6,756 bases of DNA from Hyphomicrobiales bacterium (GCA_023266715.1 JAHFPK010000155.1:1-6756); one strand, 5' to 3'; shown: positions 1 through 5,758, numbered from the stretch's first letter. Program-made: numbers and translations. Notes: generated from the letters alone by a model not told the origin.

Positions 1-1302
1 CACAAGCGTCTGAAAAATGAAGCCTGTTCAAAAGGCCTCGCGGAGTTGTATGCCAACGTCGATTTCATGAGCCCCAGAATTGATGCGGCCAAGAAGATTG
101 TCGAATTGCCGCGCCCGGCAGGCGTCATCTTTGCCATCATCCCCGTCACCAACCCGGTGGCCACGGTCTATTTCAAGACACTCCTCGCGCTGATGACACG
201 GAATGCGGTCATCCTGAGCCCCCACCCTGGGGCCAAGGCCTGTTGCGCGGATGCGGCGCGCATGATGGCAGAAGCGGCGAAAGCTGCGGGGGCTCCCGAC
301 GGCATCATTCAAGTGCTCGAGGAACCCAACATTCCTCTCATTGAAAAACTTATCGCCGATGAGCGCATTGATCTGATTATCGCGACCGGTGGTCCCTCAG
401 TGGTGAAGGCGGCCTATCGTTCAGGGAATCCTGCCTTTGGCGTGGGTCCCGGCAATGCACCTGTCCTGGTGGATGACACGGCGGACATGAAGTTTGCCGC
501 CAAACGCATTGTGGCATCCAAAGCCTTCGACAATTCCATTCTGTGCACCAATGAATCCACGCTCCTGGCTTTCACCAGCATTGCGGACCCATTCCTTGCC
601 GCATTGAAAACGGAGGGGGCTCATATTTGCTCGAGCGACGAAACACAAAAGCTGCGGCAATTGCTGTTTTCCGAACATGGCTTCAACACCGCAATGATTG
701 GCAAGAATGCCAGCATTATCGCAAAGGAAGCTGGCTTCTCTGCTCCTAACGCAAAAATTCTGGTGACTCCGGTTGATCTCGTGCAGCCTGAAGAAAAACT
801 TGTGCGCGAAAAGCTCTGCCCGGTTCTGGCCTTCGCGCGGGTCAGCAATATTGATCAGGCGATCGCTTCAGCGCGCTCCATGATGCGTCATTCCGGTCGC
901 GGCCATTCCGCTGCCATCCATTCAAAGAACGAAACAAATATCATGGCTTTTGCCGCTGCCCTGCCCGCCCTTCGCATGGCGGTCAATGCCGGCTGTTCGC
1001 TTGGTGCCGCGGGCTATGAAACCAATCTCGGCCCCTCCATGACCATTGGCACGGGCTTTGTCGGTGGCTCATCGCTCAGCGACAACCTCACGCCCCAGCA
1101 TCTTATTCAATATTCCCGCATCGCCTATAACAAGGGCGCCAGCGAAGCCTTTGGGAGCTTCTCAGGGCTTGATCCCTTGAACCTGCCGAAGGCCACCAAA
1201 CCTGCGGCCTCCCTTGTTGTCAGCAATCCGGAAACCGATGAGCTGCGCCGCGAGCTTCGCAAAATCATCCTTGAGGAGTTGAGCGCGGTCCTCGCGGCAT
1301 AG
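1..1302 (+). CDS. CoA-acylating aldehyde dehydrogenase (PduP/EutE-like), 5' partial
   Basis: Family role: oxidises an aldehyde with NAD+ and CoA to an acyl-CoA; here probably propionaldehyde to propionyl-CoA in the microcompartment lumen. The frame is open to the window edge, so the 433 visible residues lack the N-terminus, perhaps 30-50 residues by comparison with PduP or EutE. A TTG at 46 could be called as a start, but homology-like sequence runs through it. Visible landmarks are the PVTNP and SPHPGAK segments of this family, the GVGPGNAPV cofactor loop, and the catalytic cysteine in FDNSILCTNE (codon 544-546). The last ~22 residues follow a low-complexity linker and form a charged amphipathic helix, a likely C-terminal encapsulation peptide. 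The TAG stop is 2 bp before the next ATG, which implies co-translation. Family call is firm; the substrate is inferred from the neighbours. Confidence 0.93.
   Translation, partial: HKRLKNEACSKGLAELYANVDFMSPRIDAAKKIVELPRPAGVIFAIIPVTNPVATVYFKTLLALMTRNAVILSPHPGAKACCADAARMMAEAAKAAGAPDGIIQVLEEPNIPLIEKLIADERIDLIIATGGPSVVKAAYRSGNPAFGVGPGNAPVLVDDTADMKFAAKRIVASKAFDNSILCTNESTLLAFTSIADPFLAALKTEGAHICSSDETQKLRQLLFSEHGFNTAMIGKNASIIAKEAGFSAPNAKILVTPVDLVQPEEKLVREKLCPVLAFARVSNIDQAIASARSMMRHSGRGHSAAIHSKNETNIMAFAAALPALRMAVNAGCSLGAAGYETNLGPSMTIGTGFVGGSSLSDNLTPQHLIQYSRIAYNKGASEAFGSFSGLDPLNLPKATKPAASLVVSNPETDELRRELRKIILEELSAVLAA
1234..1299 (+). other. Putative C-terminal encapsulation peptide of the dehydrogenase
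   Basis: This codes for the final 22 residues of the aldehyde dehydrogenase, beginning TDELRRELRKIILEEL. Leu, Ile and Val recur every three to four positions on one face, with Arg, Lys and Glu on the other. It follows an Ala/Pro/Ser-rich linker, as cargo-targeting helices of BMC enzymes usually do. The pattern (E-L-R, then a hydrophobic residue, R, two hydrophobics, then E) recurs at the N-terminus of the 126-residue protein encoded about 600 bp downstream. Confidence 0.65.
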
Positions 1303-1304
1303 AC

Positions 1305-1904
1305 ATGGCAACGCTTCGCTCATTCATTTTCCTTGACCAGCTGCAGCCGCAGACCATGTGCTATCTGGGCTCGTGGATAAAAGGTTCGCTGCCGCGCCGG
1401 AATATGGCAGCACAGATCATTGAAGTGGCGCCGGGTCTTGATATTGAAGCCCTCACCGACATCGCCTTGAAGGAGGCGGATGTGCAGGGCGGCATTCTGG
1501 TGGTGGAGCGGCAATTCGGTTATCTCGAAATCCATTCCCGCGATATTGCAGCGGTGAAGGCTTCGGCTGAGGCGGTGCTTGCGGCGCTTGGCAAGAATTC
1601 TTCCGATGCCATGCCGCCCAAAATCCTGGCGTCAAAAATCATCACACGGATTGATCCCAACCACGCCTTTCTGATCAACCGCAACAAGGGCGGTTCCATG
1701 ATCCTGTCAGGCGAAACACTGTTTGTTCTGGAAACGGAGCCTGCGGCCTATGCCATTCTGGCGTCCAATGCAGCGGAAAAGGCAGCCAATATCAAGATCG
1801 TTGATTACCGCATGATCGGTGCCACCGGCAGGCTTTACCTCTCGGGCACGGAATCAGAAGTGAAAGCTGCGGCCGGCGCCGCTGAACAGGCCCTGGAATT
1901 ATGA
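1305..1904 (+). CDS. BMC-T tandem-domain microcompartment shell protein (first copy)
   Basis: A 199-residue shell protein with two fused BMC (PF00936) domains, expected to form a trimeric pseudohexamer in the shell facets. An N-terminal extension with an LQPQ...YLG motif comes first. Domain 1 covers roughly residues 34-95 (IIEVAPGLDIEALTDIALK, then VERQFGYLEIHS). Domain 2 covers roughly 130-199 (ETLFVLETEPAAYAILASNA, then VDYRMIGATGRLYLSG). Pore-loop equivalents look like QFGY and IGATG, small or aromatic rather than acidic. It is clearly paralogous to the BMC-T at 2867-3520. The ATG lies 2 bp after the dehydrogenase stop without a well-spaced ribosome site, so translation is probably coupled. 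Its end overlaps the next gene by 4 bp (ATGA). In the mycobacterial locus this position corresponds, from memory, to MSMEG_0275. Confidence 0.93.
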   Translation: MATLRSFIFLDQLQPQTMCYLGSWIKGSLPRRNMAAQIIEVAPGLDIEALTDIALKEADVQGGILVVERQFGYLEIHSRDIAAVKASAEAVLAALGKNSSDAMPPKILASKIITRIDPNHAFLINRNKGGSMILSGETLFVLETEPAAYAILASNAAEKAANIKIVDYRMIGATGRLYLSGTESEVKAAAGAAEQALEL

Positions 1905-2281
1905 AACCTGAAACCTCAAATGAACTGCGTGGCCTGGTGCGGGAAGTGCTCAAGGAAGCCATGGCAAATCGAGCGGCACCAAAACAAGGCACTGAAGCTG
2001 TCCGCATCGGTACCGACGCGGAACTGCAGGCTTTTATCACCCGCCTTTCGAGCCCCGGTGTCATTGAAACCGTCCGTTCCGGGAAACTGCGCTTCACGCT
2101 TGCGCAGGCCGCACCGGCATCTACAAGCCCTGGTGATATCCTGGAAGGAGTCATCTCTGAGCAAAAAATTTCTGGTCTGGCAGCAAAGGGAACTCTCGTT
2201 CTGGGTTCCACTGCCGTGCTTACGCCGCTGGCCCGCGACAGGGCCCGCAAACTCGGTCTTAAAATTGAAAGGAGACGCTGA
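1901..2281 (+). CDS. Uncharacterised microcompartment-locus protein with N-terminal encapsulation-like helix
   Basis: I do not recognise a named family for this 126-residue protein. Residues 6-24 form an amphipathic helix like the encapsulation peptide of the dehydrogenase. A polar linker follows (25-35), then a small domain (36-67, including IETVRSGKLRFTL), a Pro/Ser/Thr linker (70-78), and a C-terminal segment ending in LTPLARDRARKLGLKIE (107-123). That last motif resembles the ITPEAREVAELLGFTI segment I recall from the N-terminus of EutQ, and similar ITP-A-R-D motifs occur in other BMC-associated proteins. It overlaps the BMC-T stop by 4 bp and the vertex-protein start by 1 bp. Position matches the unassigned gene between BMC-T and BMC-P in the mycobacterial locus (MSMEG_0274, from memory). 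It could be a lumen scaffold, an adaptor, or a cargo subunit. Coding status is firm because of the overlaps; function is unknown. Confidence 0.85.
   Translation: MKPETSNELRGLVREVLKEAMANRAAPKQGTEAVRIGTDAELQAFITRLSSPGVIETVRSGKLRFTLAQAAPASTSPGDILEGVISEQKISGLAAKGTLVLGSTAVLTPLARDRARKLGLKIERRR
1916..1972 (+). other. Putative N-terminal encapsulation peptide
   Basis: Encodes residues 6-24 of the 126-residue protein, beginning SNELRGLVREVLKEAM. It lines up without gaps with TDELRRELRKIILEEL at the dehydrogenase C-terminus: E, L, R, R and E are identical, and hydrophobic positions stay hydrophobic. An Ala/Pro/Lys/Gln linker follows. The role in shell or core docking is inference from this similarity. 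Confidence 0.6.
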
Positions 2282-2538
2282 TGCTCAAGGCAACGGTCAC
2301 GGGCCGCATCTGGTCCACGAAAAAACTTGGCGAGGTTCCAACCGGGTCCATTCTTGAGGTTCAGGTTGACGACTCGTCAACGAAGCTCCTCGCCTTTGAT
2401 CCCCTGGGATGCGGCGATGGCGAGAGGGTCATGGTGGCAACGGGCTCCGTTGCCGCCGCATGGTTTCCGGGCAAGGCACCGCCCGTCGATGCGCTGATTA
2501 TCGGCTCCATCGATGAGTCCTCGGAAAAGAAGAAGTAA
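2281..2538 (+). CDS. BMC-P pentameric vertex protein (EutN/CcmL family)
   Basis: An 85-residue protein of the EutN/CcmL family (PF03319), whose pentamers cap the twelve vertices of the microcompartment shell. The N-terminal strand (ATVTGRIWSTKKLGEVPTG), the central FDPLGCGDGERVMVATGS motif (family pattern G-A/C-G-x-G-E-x-V) and the C-terminal VDALIIGSID strand are all present in the usual order. It is a little shorter than the common 90-100 residues and ends in a charged SSEKKK tail. The ATG overlaps the upstream stop by one base (TGATG) and has AAAGGAG at 2268-2274, 6 nt upstream. A single vertex gene is visible in this window. It corresponds by position to MSMEG_0273 (from memory). Confidence 0.95.
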   Translation: MLKATVTGRIWSTKKLGEVPTGSILEVQVDDSSTKLLAFDPLGCGDGERVMVATGSVAAAWFPGKAPPVDALIIGSIDESSEKKK

Positions 2539-2555
2539 CGAAACACGTAAACCAC

Positions 2556-2560
2556 AGGAG
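2556..2560 (+). promoter_or_regulatory. Ribosome binding site of BMC-H
   Basis: AGGAG sits 6 nt before the ATG at 2567. It fixes that ATG as the start rather than the in-frame ATG at 2513, which lies inside the vertex-protein gene and would add 18 residues that BMC-H proteins do not have. It is the clearest ribosome site in the operon and lies in the widest gap, which suits a very abundant shell subunit. Confidence 0.75.
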
Positions 2561-2566
2561 AAGAAC

Positions 2567-2851
2567 ATGTCGAGCAATGCAATTGGAATGGTTGAGACCA
2601 AAGGCTATGTGGCAGCGCTTGCCGCAGCAGATGCCATGGTGAAAGCCGCAAACGTCACGATCATCGGCCGCGAGGAAGTTGGCGATGGCCTGGTGGCCGT
2701 CATCATCAATGGCGATGTGGGCGCGGTAAAAGCCGCCACCGAAGCAGGAGCCGAAGTCGCAGGCCAGGTTGGCACGCTGGTTTCAGTCCATGTGATCCCC
2801 CGTCCGCACGCCGACGTTTCCAAGCACTTTACCTCTGGCACCGCCAAGTAA
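2567..2851 (+). CDS. BMC-H hexameric shell protein (PduA/EutM-like)
   Basis: A 94-residue single BMC-domain (PF00936) protein, the expected main facet tile. It reads almost like PduA: AIGMVETKGY at the N-terminus, DAMVKAANV with the tile-edge Lys26 and Asn29, NGDVGAVKAATEAG in the middle, and HVIPRPH with Arg79 at the C-terminus. Residue numbering coincides with PduA as I recall it. The pore loop reads EVGDG where PduA has KIGSG, so Asp40 replaces the pore-lining Ser40, predicting six carboxylates around the central pore. Substrates in this pathway would be cationic amino ketones or alcohols, so an acidic pore would fit. It follows the vertex gene by 28 bp and precedes the second BMC-T by 15 bp. 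Family identity is certain; selectivity is inferred. Confidence 0.97.
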   Translation: MSSNAIGMVETKGYVAALAAADAMVKAANVTIIGREEVGDGLVAVIINGDVGAVKAATEAGAEVAGQVGTLVSVHVIPRPHADVSKHFTSGTAK

Positions 2852-2866
2852 AGACAGGCCTGAAAC

Positions 2867-3520
2867 GTGGTTCCCGAGCGCAAGCCTGCGAAAGGCGACT
2901 TGCGGGTCTTTCTCACGCTTGAAAGCCTGCAGCCGCAATTTGCCGCCTATCTCGGCACGCCCACGCGGGCGCGCGGCTATCCGCCCTACGCGGGCCAGCA
3001 TGCGCTGATCATTGAGGTCGCTCCCGGCCTGATGATTGAGCGGGTGATTGATCTCGCACTCAAGGCTGATCCCGATCTGGAACCGGGCATCCTGTTCGTC
3101 GAGCGGCAGTTTGGCATTCTCGAAATCCATGGCAGCGACAAGGAGAAGCTGTTGTTGGCGGGCGAGACAATGCTGAAGGGCCTTGGCCTTAATGCGGGCG
3201 AGCAGCTGAAGCCCAAGATTTTGTATACGGATGTCATTGAAGATGTGGCGGACCAGCACGCCGTCATCATCAACCGCAACCGCCAAGCCTCCATGATCCT
3301 GCCCGGCGAAACCCTGCTGATCTGTGAAATGGTCCCTGCCCTTTATGCCGCCATTGCCGCCAATGAGGCGGAGAAGGCGGCCCCGGGTCTCACCCTTGTG
3401 GATGTCCAGATGATTGGTGCCGCGGGGCGCCTCTACATGTCTGGCACCACGGAAAATGTACAACGGGGCCTTGCGCGGATTGAACAGGTTCTGGCATCAA
3501 TCGAGGGTCGGGACGGTTAG
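2867..3520 (+). CDS. BMC-T tandem-domain microcompartment shell protein (second copy)
   Basis: A 217-residue tandem BMC-domain protein, paralogous to the one at 1305-1904. Shared landmarks run the full length: LQPQ...YLGT at the N-terminus, IIEVAPGLMIE, ILFVERQFGILEIHG, the INRNRQASMILPGETL linker into domain 2, and VQMIGAAGRLYMSG. Domain 1 is roughly residues 48-110 and domain 2 roughly 146-217. It should form trimeric pseudohexamers; whether it mixes or stacks with the first copy cannot be told here. The likely start is GTG at 2867, 15 bp after the BMC-H stop, with purine-rich AAAGACAGG just upstream; no ATG fits better before the conserved LRVFLTLESLQPQ region. It ends 12 bp before the kinase gene. 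Position corresponds to MSMEG_0271 (from memory). Confidence 0.94.
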   Translation: MVPERKPAKGDLRVFLTLESLQPQFAAYLGTPTRARGYPPYAGQHALIIEVAPGLMIERVIDLALKADPDLEPGILFVERQFGILEIHGSDKEKLLLAGETMLKGLGLNAGEQLKPKILYTDVIEDVADQHAVIINRNRQASMILPGETLLICEMVPALYAAIAANEAEKAAPGLTLVDVQMIGAAGRLYMSGTTENVQRGLARIEQVLASIEGRDG

Positions 3521-3532
3521 GGGACAGATTGC

Positions 3533-4543
3533 GTGACGGACTTCGATCATTTGCCCCATAAAGAGCAACTGAAGGCGCTGCTGGAATTGGCGCGGGCGGC
3601 GACAAAAAACTATGCGCTGCCTGATCATCTGACCGTCGAGATGATCAATCTTTCGGAAAATGCCACCTACAGGGTTGAAGCGCTGAACGGCCAGCGCTGG
3701 GCCTTGCGCGTGCACCGGGATGGCTATCATTCAAAAACCGCCATCGCTTCCGAGCTTGCTTGGCTCATGGATTTGCGCAACACGGATGTTGTCGTAACAC
3801 CACGCCCGGTAAAAGGGCGGGATGGTGAAATCATTCAGCTTGTGTCCCACCCTCTGATGAAGCGGGCACGGCATGTTGTCCTGTCCGATTGGGAAACTGG
3901 ATCAGAGCCGGGTATCGGCGAAGACTTGTCAAAACCCTTTGAAGTGCTTGGCGAAGTCACAGCCCGCATGCATCTGCATGCCCGGCAGTGGAAGCGCCCG
4001 GCATGGTTTCAGCGCCACACTTGGAATTTTGAAACGAGTCTTGGTGAATCCAAACCTCACTGGGGGCGCTGGCGCGACGGCATAGGGGTTGACGCCGCAA
4101 AGGCGAAACTCTTTGGCCGTACGGTTGATCTCATCGGCAAACGCCTGAAAGCCTATGGGCAGGACAATGAACGCTTCGGCCTCATTCATTGCGACCTGCG
4201 GCTAGCCAATCTCCTGATCGACGGCGGTAATGTTAAAGTCATTGACTTCGACGACTGCGGCTTCGGCTGGTACATGTATGATGCGGCGACACCAGTTTCA
4301 TTCTATGAACACGAGTCACAGGTGCCAGAGCTTATTGAATCCTGGAAGGCGGGTTACCGCCGGGTAATCGAACTTCCCAAAGCCGATAAAAGAGAGATTC
4401 CAACTTTCGTCATGCTGCGCCGGCTTTTGCTGGTGGCCTGGATCGGTTCACATTCCGAAACCGACCTCGCGAAATCCATGGGGTTACCTTACACGGAAGG
4501 AACGACGGGGTTGTGTGAGAAGTATTTGGGGAAGTTCGGCTGA
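3533..4543 (+). CDS. APH/SrkA-like kinase, probable 1-amino-2-propanol kinase
   Basis: A 336-residue phosphotransferase of the aminoglycoside phosphotransferase/choline kinase superfamily (PF01636). The nucleotide-binding lobe shows SENATYRV (41-48) and ALRVHRDGY (57-65), with Arg where many kinases have Lys, then Glu74 in ASELAWL. The catalytic loop is HCDLRLANLL, with Asp221 as base and Asn226, and the metal-binding motif DFDD starts at Asp238. In the mycobacterial aminoacetone microcompartment the kinase at this position phosphorylates (S)-1-amino-2-propanol, preparing it for a PLP phospholyase. Its place directly after the second BMC-T gene makes that role more likely than drug resistance. 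The GTG start has AGGGGA 8 nt upstream, overlapping the BMC-T stop. It is the last gene of the operon before the insertion sequence. Fold assignment is firm; substrate is inferred. Confidence 0.9.
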   Translation: MTDFDHLPHKEQLKALLELARAATKNYALPDHLTVEMINLSENATYRVEALNGQRWALRVHRDGYHSKTAIASELAWLMDLRNTDVVVTPRPVKGRDGEIIQLVSHPLMKRARHVVLSDWETGSEPGIGEDLSKPFEVLGEVTARMHLHARQWKRPAWFQRHTWNFETSLGESKPHWGRWRDGIGVDAAKAKLFGRTVDLIGKRLKAYGQDNERFGLIHCDLRLANLLIDGGNVKVIDFDDCGFGWYMYDAATPVSFYEHESQVPELIESWKAGYRRVIELPKADKREIPTFVMLRRLLLVAWIGSHSETDLAKSMGLPYTEGTTGLCEKYLGKFG

Positions 4544-4544
4544 A

Positions 4545-4586
4545 CGGACCCTTCGAGGCCCGGCTACGCCGAGCACCTTGTATTGA
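4545..4586 (+). repeat. Extragenic palindromic repeat, alphaproteobacterial type
   Basis: Directly after the kinase stop, CGGACCCTTCGAGGCCCGG is followed by TACGCCGAGCACC and a degenerate tail. From memory this matches a common interspersed repeat in alphaproteobacterial genomes that normally continues CACCTCAGGATGAG; here the tail reads CACCTTGTATTGAG. It contains a CGGC-TAC-GCCG hairpin (4561-4571). There is no T-run after it, so it is not a standard rho-independent terminator. Confidence 0.45.
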
Positions 4587-4601
4587 GAATCTGTGGCAGA
4601 G

Positions 4602-4612
4602 TGGGGTTGTCT
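4602..4612 (+). other. Left half of the IS target site plus CT core
   Basis: TGGGGTTGTC (4602-4611) followed by T is the proposed left target flank. The same ten bases recur at 4657-4666 inside the proposed bridge RNA, as expected for a left target guide. CT at 4611-4612 is the proposed core. Confidence 0.55.
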
Positions 4613-4778
4613 CCGTGAGGGGATGCCACACCCCAGACGGCCATCCGGGGTGTGGCTGGGGTTGTCGGATCGCAGGCACCTAGGACTGTTTGGTCCGTCC
4701 CTGAGCTTGATCGCAATCCCTTATCTTCACATGGCCCGAATGGTTGCCGGAACAGGATGGTTCACATGCAAGGATGGG
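4613..4778 (+). ncRNA. Candidate IS110 bridge RNA
   Basis: IS110-group elements express a structured RNA from the left end that pairs with target and donor DNA through two internal loops. This region has the expected parts in order. A 5' hairpin occupies 4625-4656. A first loop has TGGGGTTGTC (4657-4666), identical to the left target flank, and CCCTGAG (4699-4705), complementary to CTCAGGG at 5759-5765, separated by a GGAC/GTCC hairpin (4683-4696). A second stem pairs 4718-4733 with 4765-4778 around AATGGTTGC (4739-4747), identical to the element's right end at 5751-5759. The fourth guide is weak: TTCAC (4761-4765) can pair with GTGAG (4615-4619). Exact 5' and 3' ends of the RNA are not determined. 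Confidence 0.68.
4625..4656 (+). other. Perfect 10-bp hairpin at the bridge RNA 5' side
   Basis: GCCACACCCC (4625-4634) pairs perfectly with GGGGTGTGGC (4647-4656) around a 12-nt loop. It sits just inside the proposed left end and matches the 5' stem-loop expected of an IS110 bridge RNA. There is no T-run after it, so a terminator role is unlikely. Confidence 0.75.
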
Positions 4779-5752
4779 TACGCGAAGAAGGACATTGTAG
4801 CACAGGTGCTGCCGGTGTGGATGTCTCAAAACACGAGCTGGTGGTGGCGCCGGCCGGGGCCTCCGCCGTGATGCGCTTCAGCAATGACACAGCAGGCCAT
4901 GGCGAGTTGTGCCGCAGGATGTCCAAGGCGCAGCGGCAGGATGGTCCGCTGCGTGTAGGCCTCGAGGCATCTGGCGGCTATGAACGTAAGATTGCCGCAG
5001 CGCTGCGCAAAGCAGGCCTGGAGGTCATTGTGTTTCAGCCTGCCCAAGTCAGGGCCTATGCCCATTATCTGGGACAGCGGGCCAAGACTGATCCGATTGA
5101 CGCACGCCTCATTGCCCTGTGCACGGCAGCCCGCCAGGGCCGGGCACGCCAGGTTGACAAACGGATTGCGCAATTGGCCGAGCATCTCACCTATATCGAG
5201 CAGATCGAGGAAGATATTGCCCGCCTCAAAACCCGTCTCGACGGCTTTGCGGCAGGCCGCTTCAAGAGCCTCATCGAGGCTGACATCAAACGACTGAAGC
5301 AGCGCCGCGCCGCAGCGATCAGGGCGCTGGTAAAAGCCTTGCGCGAACATCCCGATCTGGGCCGGCGCCTTGATCTCGTGGCAGGCATCGATGGCATCGG
5401 CGAGCGCACCGCCCTGGCTCTGCTGATCCGCATGCCTGAACTCGGCTCAATGACCCGCGAGCAGGCGGCAAGCCTCGCAGGACTTGCTCCTTTCGATGTG
5501 CAATCGGGCAAGGCGGACCGCATTCGCCACATCCAGGGCGGGCGGACAAGGGTGAGGCGCAGCATTTATGCCGCGGCACTTCCGGCGGCTTTCAACTGGA
5601 ACGTCGCCATCATCGATCTCTACCAACGCCTCATGGCCAGGGGCAAAAACCACAAACGAGCCCTCGTCGCATGCGCCAGAAAACTCGTCATCTACGCCAA
5701 CGCCGTACTTCAAAGAGGAACGCCATGGACCAAAACAATCCCAAATCAATAA
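4766..5752 (+). CDS. IS110-family transposase (DEDD recombinase)
   Basis: A 328-residue RNA-guided recombinase. The N-terminal RuvC-like DEDD domain (PF01548) has Asp19 in GVDVSK, Glu67 in LEASGGYE, and Asp109 and Asp112 in KTDPIDARLIA. A coiled-coil stretch follows (about 135-190). The C-terminal transposase_20 domain (PF02371) begins near LVAGIDGIGERTALAL and has the likely catalytic Ser247 in APFDVQSG, then a basic GGRTRVRRSIYAAAL helix. All expected catalytic residues are present, so the enzyme looks functional. I prefer ATG 4766, with AGGA 8 nt upstream; ATG 4757 is in frame and possible. The frame stays open back to GTG 4652, but that part runs through the bridge RNA and lacks family sequence. 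The TAA overlaps the right end of the element. Confidence 0.9.
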   Translation: MQGWVREEGHCSTGAAGVDVSKHELVVAPAGASAVMRFSNDTAGHGELCRRMSKAQRQDGPLRVGLEASGGYERKIAAALRKAGLEVIVFQPAQVRAYAHYLGQRAKTDPIDARLIALCTAARQGRARQVDKRIAQLAEHLTYIEQIEEDIARLKTRLDGFAAGRFKSLIEADIKRLKQRRAAAIRALVKALREHPDLGRRLDLVAGIDGIGERTALALLIRMPELGSMTREQAASLAGLAPFDVQSGKADRIRHIQGGRTRVRRSIYAAALPAAFNWNVAIIDLYQRLMARGKNHKRALVACARKLVIYANAVLQRGTPWTKTIPNQ

Positions 5753-5758
5753 TGGTTG

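Larger units (their letters stand above)
4613..5758 (+). mobile_element. IS110-family insertion sequence, apparently complete
   Basis: The element contains one DEDD transposase gene, a non-coding left end of about 150 bp and almost no right end, the layout of the IS110 group rather than the IS1111 group, whose RNA lies at the other end. No terminal inverted repeats are seen, as usual for the group. Ends were placed by guide matching: a CT core at 4611-4612 and again at 5759-5760, with left-target, right-target and right-end matches all agreeing. The size between cores is 1146 bp. It lies between the convergent kinase and membrane-protein genes and interrupts neither. The unoccupied site would read GGGGTTGT-CT-CAGGGTG. 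Family call is firm; exact ends are a strong inference. Confidence 0.8.

Noticed and set aside
1920..2357. A 145-codon open frame on the + strand overlapping the 126-residue gene
   Set aside because: It would overlap two coupled genes almost completely; its sequence has no domain features and the other frame is tied to neighbours by ATGA and TGATG overlaps.
2513..2566. ATG at 2513 as the start of BMC-H
   Set aside because: It lies inside the vertex-protein gene, adds 18 residues foreign to BMC-H proteins and lacks a ribosome site; ATG 2567 has AGGAG at the right distance.
1..3520. Propanediol or ethanolamine utilization locus
   Set aside because: No diol dehydratase, ammonia lyase or B12 gene is visible, and the two BMC-T genes plus APH kinase are typical of the RMM/aminoacetone type.
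3533..4543. Aminoglycoside resistance gene
   Set aside because: The APH fold is broad; position in the microcompartment operon and the HCDLRLANLL loop fit a metabolic kinase better.
4545..4586. Rho-independent terminator after the kinase
   Set aside because: The hairpin is short and imperfect and no T-run follows.
4652..4765. Transposase starting at GTG 4652
   Set aside because: The extra residues have no family resemblance and the DNA forms hairpins and guide matches that fit a bridge RNA; family sequence begins shortly before GVDVSK.
4826..5350. A long open frame on the - strand inside the transposase gene
   Set aside because: Antisense shadow of an intact, motif-complete transposase; such open frames are common in G+C-rich DNA.
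4613..5758. IS1111-type element with subterminal inverted repeats
   Set aside because: The non-coding region is upstream of the transposase and only a few bases separate its stop from the right end; no inverted repeats were seen.
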